Below are positions 57,846 to 64,000 of a DNA stretch of 64,000 bases, piece after piece. The notes under the pieces were generated by a model that was given only the letters and a program-made list of their open reading frames with translations, was not told where the DNA came from and ran no database searches. The stretch lies in assembly GCF_003606385.1 (NCBI RefSeq), contig NZ_CP032514.1:1922001-1986000 (forward strand), written 5' to 3'. Every line of letters begins with the position of its first letter. Positions within the stretch are counted from its first letter, which is position 1. The DNA is from Actinomyces lilanjuaniae (GTDB lineage: Bacteria > Actinomycetota > Actinomycetes > Actinomycetales > Actinomycetaceae). The position numbers and the translations under genes were made by a program.

Positions 57846-58346
57846 ATGAACTGCCTCCACCATCCTGAGACCCCAGCCGCGCTCGTCTGCGAGTGCGGGA
57901 CCGCTCTGTGCCACGAGTGCGCCGCCCGGCGCCCCGACGTCGGCTGCCCCACGTGCGTTGCCGCGAAGACCTCCCAGGAGGTCGCAGGAGCCGTCACGGA
58001 CACCGTCATGGTGGTAGTCGGTGCGATCGCAGGGGCTGCGGCCTTCTACGCCCTCACGCGCTCGTGGTCCGAGGTCGGCGGCGCGCTCACTTTCACTGTC
58101 ATTGGCGCCGGATGGCCCTTCGGGTGGCGGGCGCTACGGTTCTGGTCCGCGCTAGGTACCAGCTACAGCGCCTGGGGAAGTAACCTCATCGTGGTCGTCC
58201 TCATCTGGATGACTCCCCTGTTCCTGCTGGTCCTGAAGATGTGGGTCGCCATGCTGATCGGTGTGCCCGCCCTGGTCGTGACCGCGCTCAGGCGTGTCGT
58301 CGCGCTCCTGGGGCTGCGTTCCTCCCGGCTGTCGCAACCAGCGTGA
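57846..58346 (+). CDS. B-box-like zinc-binding membrane protein of unknown function
   Basis: A 166-residue protein. The N-terminal 40 residues hold regularly spaced Cys and His (CLHHPE, CECG, LCHECAAR, CPTC), like a B-box zinc finger. Three or four hydrophobic segments follow (about 50-70, 78-95, 110-145). Similar small proteins occur in actinobacteria without a known role. It overlaps the MFS gene by GTGA, so the pair is probably co-translated. Start codon usage may be leaderless. Confidence 0.7.
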   Translation: MNCLHHPETPAALVCECGTALCHECAARRPDVGCPTCVAAKTSQEVAGAVTDTVMVVVGAIAGAAAFYALTRSWSEVGGALTFTVIGAGWPFGWRALRFWSALGTSYSAWGSNLIVVVLIWMTPLFLLVLKMWVAMLIGVPALVVTALRRVVALLGLRSSRLSQPA

Positions 58347-59701
58347 GCACGACCCCCGCCCCCACGCCCCGGACCCTGCTGCTCACCCGCCTGGGCCACC
58401 TGGTACTTGCCATGCTCGTGGTCGAGCTGCTGGCCGGGATGCAGGTCTACATCAACCAGACGGTCCTACCCCTGCTGGCCACCGACCTGCACGCCCGCGA
58501 CCACTACGGCCTGGTGACGGCCGCTGCCCAGGTACCGGCCTTCCTCACCATGCCCCTGGGCGGGGCGATGCTGGTGCGGTGGCGGGCGGACCGGCTCATG
58601 ACTGCCCTGACCGCCGTCCTGGTGGCCGGAGCGGCCTGGGGAGCCCTGGCTCCGAGCATCGAGATCTACGTGGCGGCCGAGGTCCTGCGCGGCCTGGCCG
58701 CCGGGGCGCTGGCCACCGTCACTATGGGGGTACTCGTCGCGGGGCTGCCCGAGGCCTGGAAGCGCCTCTTCCTGGCAGCCAGCTCAGCGACGTGGGTGGT
58801 CTCCTCCCTGCTAGGTCCCGCCTACGCCGCTACCACGAGCACGCTGTGGGGGTGGAGGTGGGCACTGGTGGCCTACGTGCCCCTGCTGGTGGCGGCACGG
58901 CTGGTTATGTCCCGAGAGGTCCGGGGGCTTCACGTCGAGGACGACGGGGCCGCCGCACCGTGGACGGCGGCGCTCGCCCTGGCTGCGGGAGTGGGAATGA
59001 TCGGACTGGCTCCGGCGGGACGCTGGTGGTTCTGGCCCGGCTGCCTCCTTGGTGCCGCCACGGTGGTCTGGGCCTGCGCCCGGGTGTTTCCGCCGGGAAC
59101 CATGCGTCTGGCCCCGGGGCGCCGGGCGGCGGTAGCCACACTGGCCTGGGTGTGTGCGGCCTACTTCTCCCTAGACTTCCTGGTCTCTCCCGGCGCCCAC
59201 GACGTCCTGGGACTAGGCGCGGGGCCGATCGGCTGGGCACTGACCTGCGCAGGGGTGCTGTGGTCCGTCACTGCCATGTGGTGCGGGGCGCGACCGGCGC
59301 GGGCTACGCGCCACTACACGGCACGTACCACGGCCGGGGCCGCGTGCCTGACCGGCGGTGCCGCGCTGATGGCTCTCGCCTTCACCGCAGCACCGCCCTG
59401 GTGGTGGCTGCACGTGGGCTTCGGCCTGGCGGGCACAGGGATGGGCCTCACCCACCAGGACACGCTCATCCGGTGCGTGAGCCAGCCACCTGAGGGCCAT
59501 GAGGACGGGATCTCCGAGGCCGGTGCGGCGACCTCGGTGACCGTGGCGACCACTGCCGGGGGCGCGGCGCTGGGAACCTTCACCACGGCACTCGTCGCTC
59601 CCACGACCGCCGGGGTCGACGGCGCCCGCCTGGTGGGTGCCGTCGTCGTGCTCGCGCTCCTGCTAGCCTGCACCCCATTGCTGGCTCGTCGAGCGGCCTG
59701 A
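58343..59701 (+). CDS. MFS transporter
   Basis: A 452-residue major facilitator with about 12-14 membrane segments, drug- or metabolite-efflux-like (VYINQTVLPLLATDL at the first helix, LRGLAAGALATVTMGVLVAG in helix 4). The GTG start at 58343 overlaps the preceding gene's stop. Substrate is unknown. The C-terminal half has unusually many Ala and Trp residues but no break. Confidence 0.82.
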   Translation: MSTTPAPTPRTLLLTRLGHLVLAMLVVELLAGMQVYINQTVLPLLATDLHARDHYGLVTAAAQVPAFLTMPLGGAMLVRWRADRLMTALTAVLVAGAAWGALAPSIEIYVAAEVLRGLAAGALATVTMGVLVAGLPEAWKRLFLAASSATWVVSSLLGPAYAATTSTLWGWRWALVAYVPLLVAARLVMSREVRGLHVEDDGAAAPWTAALALAAGVGMIGLAPAGRWWFWPGCLLGAATVVWACARVFPPGTMRLAPGRRAAVATLAWVCAAYFSLDFLVSPGAHDVLGLGAGPIGWALTCAGVLWSVTAMWCGARPARATRHYTARTTAGAACLTGGAALMALAFTAAPPWWWLHVGFGLAGTGMGLTHQDTLIRCVSQPPEGHEDGISEAGAATSVTVATTAGGAALGTFTTALVAPTTAGVDGARLVGAVVVLALLLACTPLLARRAA

Positions 59702-59790
59702 GCCGGTGCGGCGCACGGACCACTCGGTACAGGAAGCGGATAGCCCCCGGAAGAAGAGGGAGCAGGCACCCTGCCCGGTAGCCTTGAGCC

Positions 59791-60402
59791 GTGAACGAGC
59801 ACTACTTCACCGCCTCGCCCAGCGGCTCCGTGCAGGAGCGCACCCGGCGGGTCCTTGTGTGCGGCACCGAGTACGAGGTAGTCACCGCCTCCGGAGTCTT
59901 CTCCGCAGACCGCCTGGACCGGGGGACCCGCGTCCTGCTTGACCACGTGCCACAGCCTCCAGCGCACGGCACCTTCCTGGACCTAGGCTGCGGGTGGGGC
60001 CCCATCGCCCTGGCCATGGCACAGGCCTCACCGCAGGCGCTCGTCCTGGCCACGGACGTCAACGAGCGGGCGGTGGAGCTGACAGAGCGCAATGCCGCAG
60101 GCGCAGGGCTGACCAACGTCAGCCCCTACCTGGCAGGCGACCTCCAGCGCAGACTGACGCAGTCCGGGCGGAGGCTGGACCTCATATGGTCCAATCCCCC
60201 GGTGAGGGTCGGCAAGAGGGCTCTTCACGACCTGCTCACCACCTGGCTGTCCCTACTGTCTGAGCACGGTGAGGCCTGGCTGGTAGTGAATAAGAACCTG
60301 GGCGCTGACTCCCTGACCAGGTGGCTTGTCGAGGAGGGCTGGCAGGCGGGCAAAAGTGCCTCGGCCAAGGGCTTCCGGGTGCTGCGGGTCGCGCGCTCCT
60401 GA
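59791..60402 (+). CDS. RsmC-like class I methyltransferase
   Basis: A 203-residue SAM-dependent methyltransferase of the small-subunit-guanine (MTS) type. It starts MNEHYFTASPSGS, has SGVFSADRLDRGTRVLL, the SAM site LDLGCGWGPIALAMA and catalytic NPPVRVGK. RsmC methylates G1207 of 16S rRNA; this protein matches only the catalytic half, as is normal for Gram-positive relatives. Confidence 0.88.
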   Translation: MNEHYFTASPSGSVQERTRRVLVCGTEYEVVTASGVFSADRLDRGTRVLLDHVPQPPAHGTFLDLGCGWGPIALAMAQASPQALVLATDVNERAVELTERNAAGAGLTNVSPYLAGDLQRRLTQSGRRLDLIWSNPPVRVGKRALHDLLTTWLSLLSEHGEAWLVVNKNLGADSLTRWLVEEGWQAGKSASAKGFRVLRVARS

Positions 60403-60504
60403 CCAGGGAGCACGGGAAGGGCCGCCCCGCCGGGCTGGCACCAGCGCGCAGGGTGTGTAGACCGCGTGGGTCGCGTGGGCACTGCCGTCAGGGGCCGCCC
60501 AGTC

Positions 60505-60522
60505 CTGTGCGGTCCCGCACAG
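60505..60522. terminator. Hairpin between two convergent genes
   Basis: CTGTGCG-GTCC-CGCACAG, a perfect seven-base stem, lies 18 bases beyond the stop of the LppM-like gene and after the methyltransferase gene. It may terminate both. Confidence 0.45.
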
Positions 60523-60539
60523 CCCTGCCCTGTCCCGGC

Positions 60540-61550
60540 CTACTGCGAGGCGCCCAGGTCCTGGGGCGGCCACACGCCCTGCCCGGGCTGCGCCGGGGGC
60601 TGTGGCCCAGCGGGAGCCTGTCCCTGGCCCGGGGCATAACCGGTCGGCGGCACCTGGCCCTGACCCGAGGTGTACGGCACCTGAGGTGCCTGGGGGTAGG
60701 CGGCCTGAGGCTGGGCGCTGTAGCCGCCCTGCGGCTGGACGGGCGCCTGAGGCTGGCCCGGCACCGGGTAGGTGGAAGCACCTGGAGCACCCGGTGCCGA
60801 CACGCCGTAGCCCGCTGCGGGCTGCTGCACCAAGGGCTGTGCTGACGTCGCAGAGCGACGACGACGCACCACCAGGAAGACGACGACCCCCGCCACGGCC
60901 GCCAGGAGGACCCCACCGCCGATCAGCGCGGGCAGCAGCCAGGGCAGCCCCTCCGAGTCGCCGCCGGTCACCCGGATCCTGTCCTCGGAGGCAGCGTCGG
61001 CCCACGTCACAGTCGAGCCGTCGATCTCGCTGGCACCGGAGGCGGACTCCACGCCGCCCGGGAAGCGGACGGTCAGACGCGCCTGATCGAAGTTGTAGAA
61101 GAAGTCCTCGTCCAGGACGACCTCGTAGGCACTGTCGGTGTGGCGCACGGTGATGCTGTCGGTGAAGAGCTCCTCCACGTCCCGCAGGCGCAGACCCGTG
61201 AAACGCACGGAGCAGGCAGGCATGCCGTCGAGCTCAGCAACCTCGACGGTCATCGTGCCACTAACCTCTTCCGCGTCCTCCTCGAAGTCCGCCGGGTCGC
61301 AGCCGTCCTCCGTCTCCGAGGTGGTCGCGCCCTCCTGGGCAAAGAAGATGGCGATGTCAACAGCCTCCTCCTCGTGCAGGGTCACGGTCATGTCGACGTG
61401 GCGGTCGTCCTCGGCAGCGACGGCAGGAGCGACCAGGAGCCACGAGCCCACCAGCGACAGGAGGCCGACCAGGAGGGCGACCAGCGGCGCAAGCCTCAGA
61501 GCCCGCAGGCCGCGAGGGAAGGACCGGGAGGACGGGGAAGCTAGGGACAC
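60540..61550 (-). CDS. LppM-like membrane-anchored envelope protein
   Basis: About 336 residues. A signal peptide (hydrophobic stretch ending PAVAAEDD) leads to an external domain of about 180 residues resembling the LppM/DUF3153 type, one membrane segment (LLPALIGGGVLLAAVAGVVVFLVV) and a Pro/Gln/Gly-rich cytoplasmic tail of about 95 residues. I place the start near GTG 61550, with GTG 61568 possible; neither has a good ribosome site. The frame stays open upstream into the Lhr remnant, so the true start needs experiment. Confidence 0.65.
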   Translation of the reverse strand: MSLASPSSRSFPRGLRALRLAPLVALLVGLLSLVGSWLLVAPAVAAEDDRHVDMTVTLHEEEAVDIAIFFAQEGATTSETEDGCDPADFEEDAEEVSGTMTVEVAELDGMPACSVRFTGLRLRDVEELFTDSITVRHTDSAYEVVLDEDFFYNFDQARLTVRFPGGVESASGASEIDGSTVTWADAASEDRIRVTGGDSEGLPWLLPALIGGGVLLAAVAGVVVFLVVRRRRSATSAQPLVQQPAAGYGVSAPGAPGASTYPVPGQPQAPVQPQGGYSAQPQAAYPQAPQVPYTSGQGQVPPTGYAPGQGQAPAGPQPPAQPGQGVWPPQDLGASQ

Positions 61551-61619
61551 GGTACTTGAACGAATCACCCGCGTGATGGTATCGCAACTGCTCAGCACGG
61601 GGCACGCGCGAGCGGAGGT

Positions 61620-62175
61620 CGGCTGCACGAAGCCGCTGTCCTGGCAGGCACCGACTGCGCGCAGCTGCTCGACAGCGTCCTGCCGGGCGAACTGGACAGG
61701 CCCGAGCCCCTCGACGAACTGCCCCCGCAGGACCGCCCCGGTGTCCTCCATACGACGCAGGACCGCGTGAAGCGGGGTCAGGCCGCCACGGACGCCGCCC
61801 GCTGCCGCCGTCTCCCGGCAGACCACGCCGTAGCGTTCCAGGAGGTCCTCCCACAGCCTCCTCCGGGGAGACCTGCGCCGCACGCAGGTAGCACCAGGGG
61901 GAGCCGACGACCTCCTGTGACCCCTCCCCGCCCGACGATGCCGTGACCACCGATACCGCAGCAGCCGGGACAGGTCTGGGCTGCAGGCGGGCCCGAGCCC
62001 GGCGGCTGCGTACACGACGGGGCGGGGCAGCAGGTGCAGGCGCCAGCCAGCGACGCACCGGCTCGAAGGAGTCGGCGCTGGCCCGCCCCTGGCGGACGAG
62101 CCGCCAGCACTGTTGCCCGGAGAGGTCGGCCTCCAGGGTCAGGGTGTTCGGCCCCGTCGCCACGGGCGAGACCAT
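61620..62175 (-). pseudogene. Remnant of the C-terminal region of helicase Lhr
   Basis: Across two frames the minus strand encodes pieces typical of the C-terminal winged-helix region of actinobacterial Lhr helicases: WRLVRQGRASADSFEPVRRWL, then after the four-G run 61865-61868, LWEDLLERYGVVCRETAAAGG and LRRMEDTGAVLRGQFVEGLG. One added base joins the frames. Only about 185 of roughly 1500 residues are present. No helicase motifs are found upstream, where a UvrA paralog starts on the other strand at 62298, nor is the usual end found downstream. It looks like the leftover of a deletion. Assignment is from memory of the family. Confidence 0.55.
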
Positions 62176-62297
62176 AAGGGATCCGACACCGACCTGCTGT
62201 TCTACACGGACCGGTCGCTGGGACCGCTGGACTGTCAGACACGCTGACTCTGGACGCCCTCACGCTGTGGCTCGCGGCAGGGATCTAGGCTGCCCGT

Positions 62298-64000
62298 ATG
62301 ACTGCCCGGTCTGTGGCCCCTCCCGCAATCACCGTGCGTGGCGCCCGCGTCCACAACCTCAAGGACGTCACCGTGGAGGTACCCCTGGGGCGACTGGTCG
62401 CCGTGGCTGGCGTGTCCGGCTCGGGCAAGTCCTCCCTGGCCCTAGGAGTCCTCTACGCCGAGGGCGCCCGCCGCTATCTGGAGTCCCTGTCCACCTACAC
62501 GCGACGGCGCCTGACCCAGGCGACCCGCCCCGCCGTCGACGAGGTGCTTCACGTCCCTGCTGCCCTGGCCCTGCACCAGCGCCCACCCGTGCCCGGGGTG
62601 CGCTCGACCTTCGGCACCTCAACCGAGGTGCTCAGCTCGCTGCGCCTGGTCTACTCCCGGCTAGGCCACCACACGTGCCCGCAGGGCCACGTCAACGAGC
62701 CGACCACTAACGTCGCCCTCGAGCGCCCCCTGCGCTGCACCACGTGCGGCACCCAGTTCTCCCCGCCGAGTGCGGAGTCCTTCGCCTTCAACTCTGAGGG
62801 TGCCTGCCCCCGGTGCGAGGGCACGGGCGTGGTACGCACAGTGGACGAGTCCACCCTGGTGCCCGACGACTCCCTGACCATTGACGAGGGCGCCGTCGCC
62901 CCCTGGCAGAACCTGATGTGGTCACTTATGAAGGACATCGTCCGTGAGATGGACGTGCGCACGGACGTGCCGTTCCGCGAGCTGACGGCCCGGGAGCGGG
63001 ACATCGTGCTCCACGGCCCCGCCGAGAAGAGGCACATCCTCTACGTCAACGACAAGACCGGCGTGGCCGCCGAGATGGACTTCACCTACTACAGCGCGGT
63101 ACACACCGTGGAGAACGCGCTGGCCAAGGTGAAGGACGAACGGGGCATGAGGCGGGTGGAGAAGTTCCTCCACGAGGCGAGCTGCCCGGACTGCGGCGGC
63201 TCCCGCCTGTCTGAGCTGGCGCGCTCCACAATGGTGCGCGGCATCAGCCTGGACCAGGCCTGCGTCATGCCCCTGGGCGACCTGGTGGAGTGGGCGGCGG
63301 GAATTCCGGGGACCATGCCGGACGACCTGACCGCCATGGCTCGCCAGATCGTCGACGAGCTGACGGTGACCGCCACCAGGCTGCTCGACCTGGGACTGGG
63401 CTACCTCAGCCTGGACCGGGCCTCCTCGACGCTGTCCACCGGTGAGCGCCAGCGCGTCCAGCTGGCCCGAGCGGTACGCAACCGCACCACCGGGGTCCTC
63501 TACGTGCTCGACGAGCCGAGCATCGGCCTGCACCCGGCCAACGTCGCGGGCCTCCTGGCCGTCATGCGCGACCTCCTGGCCGACGGGAACTCGGTGCTTG
63601 TTGTCGACCACGACGCCGCCTTGCTGGCACAGGCCGACTGGCTCCTCGAGATCGGCCCCGGATCGGGCGCGCAGGGCGGCCAGGTGGTGATCTGCGCCCC
63701 GCTGGAGCAGGCCCTGGCCGACCCTGCCTCCCAGGTGGCCGGGTTCCTCACCGGCACCGAGGACGTCCTGGTACGTGACACCGCCGCACCCGAGGAGGTC
63801 TTCGACCACGGCAGGGTCCGTCTGGAGACCGCCCCGGTCCACACGGTGCGCGCCCTTGACGTGGAGCTGCCCGAGCAGCGGCTGACCGCGGTGACCGGGG
63901 TCTCGGGCTCGGGCAAGACGACCCTGGTGCTGGAGGCACTGGTGCCCGCCCTGGCCTCCCTGGCGGGAGACGAGCCGCTGCCCCGCCCAGCCACGAGCAT
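62298..64000 (+). CDS. UvrA-like ABC ATPase (UvrA2 type), 3' end outside window
   Basis: The first 567 residues of an UvrA paralog, open to the window edge. Walker A of domain I is GVSGSGKSS (about 38-46), signature LSTGERQRVQLARAV (about 381), Walker B LYVLDEPSIGLHP; Walker A of domain II is GVSGSGKTT near residue 535. Zinc-site cysteine pairs are CTTC, CPRC and CPDC. The first signature comes about 110 residues earlier than in E. coli UvrA, consistent with loss of the UvrB-binding domain, as in UvrA2/DrrC-type proteins linked to drug and damage tolerance. It is divergent from the Lhr remnant. Confidence 0.88.
   Translation, partial: MTARSVAPPAITVRGARVHNLKDVTVEVPLGRLVAVAGVSGSGKSSLALGVLYAEGARRYLESLSTYTRRRLTQATRPAVDEVLHVPAALALHQRPPVPGVRSTFGTSTEVLSSLRLVYSRLGHHTCPQGHVNEPTTNVALERPLRCTTCGTQFSPPSAESFAFNSEGACPRCEGTGVVRTVDESTLVPDDSLTIDEGAVAPWQNLMWSLMKDIVREMDVRTDVPFRELTARERDIVLHGPAEKRHILYVNDKTGVAAEMDFTYYSAVHTVENALAKVKDERGMRRVEKFLHEASCPDCGGSRLSELARSTMVRGISLDQACVMPLGDLVEWAAGIPGTMPDDLTAMARQIVDELTVTATRLLDLGLGYLSLDRASSTLSTGERQRVQLARAVRNRTTGVLYVLDEPSIGLHPANVAGLLAVMRDLLADGNSVLVVDHDAALLAQADWLLEIGPGSGAQGGQVVICAPLEQALADPASQVAGFLTGTEDVLVRDTAAPEEVFDHGRVRLETAPVHTVRALDVELPEQRLTAVTGVSGSGKTTLVLEALVPALASLAGDEPLPRPATS

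Noticed and set aside
60540..62015. One long protein joining the Lhr-like segment and the LppM-like protein
   Set aside because: A signal peptide lies in the middle, and the N-terminal part matches an unrelated helicase fragment; the open frame is chance.

Overview
The window is a GC-rich stretch of an actinobacterial chromosome, most like Actinomyces or a related Actinomycetaceae genus. This rests on gene order (rplU-rpmA-obg-proB, coaD-yceD-rnc-mutM, nrdR-LysM/lexA), frequent GTG starts, ATGA/GTGA gene overlaps and protein content; no database search was possible. There are no rRNA or tRNA genes, CRISPR arrays or insertion sequences that I can recognise.

Layout. 1-5784: end of an AAA ATPase gene, then a LacI-type regulator divergent from a ribose-type sugar ABC importer. 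5821-9455: proB, obg, rpmA and rplU on the minus strand. 9574-15998: a carbohydrate locus with a SorC-type regulator divergent from a phosphotriesterase-like lactonase candidate, UlaD-like decarboxylase, UlaE-like epimerase, PfkB kinase and MFS permease. 16165-18978: RNase E/G. 19457-28934: cytochrome bd oxidase cydABDC, then a GAF-GAF histidine kinase and a convergent NarL/DevR-type regulator. 29081-45553: housekeeping genes (mutM, rnc, yceD, a coiled-coil protein, coaD, rsmD, recG, a DAK2 protein, rpmB, thiL, ddl, a lipoprotein, gpsA, plsC, murA). 45729-48724: leuCD and a divergent IclR/LtbR-like regulator. 48743-62175: a glycosyltransferase, nrdR, a LysM protein divergent from lexA across three SOS-box-like sites, ldh, dinG, hflX, a B-box-like membrane protein with an MFS permease, an RsmC-like methyltransferase, an LppM-like protein and a remnant of the helicase Lhr. 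62298-64000: start of a UvrA paralog.

The sequence carries many apparent one-base deletions. At least 22 sites in 13 otherwise well conserved genes (proB, obg, the 14608 MFS gene, cydB, cydD, cydC, the histidine kinase, rnc, yceD, the DAK2 gene, thiL, leuC, lexA) lose frame, each in a run of G or C, and one or two added bases restore the expected protein. I read these as under-called homopolymers in the assembly, not gene decay, and annotate each gene across its full span.

The best candidate for an undescribed system is the 9574-15998 locus. It looks like a non-PTS version of the ascorbate/ketogulonate pathway: MFS uptake, kinase phosphorylation, a cytoplasmic PTE-fold lactonase in place of UlaG, then UlaD- and UlaE-like steps to L-ribulose 5-phosphate. 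Its UlaD homolog has changed active-site residues. A second interesting link is a DevR-type box upstream of cydA, near a DevS/DevR-like two-component pair.
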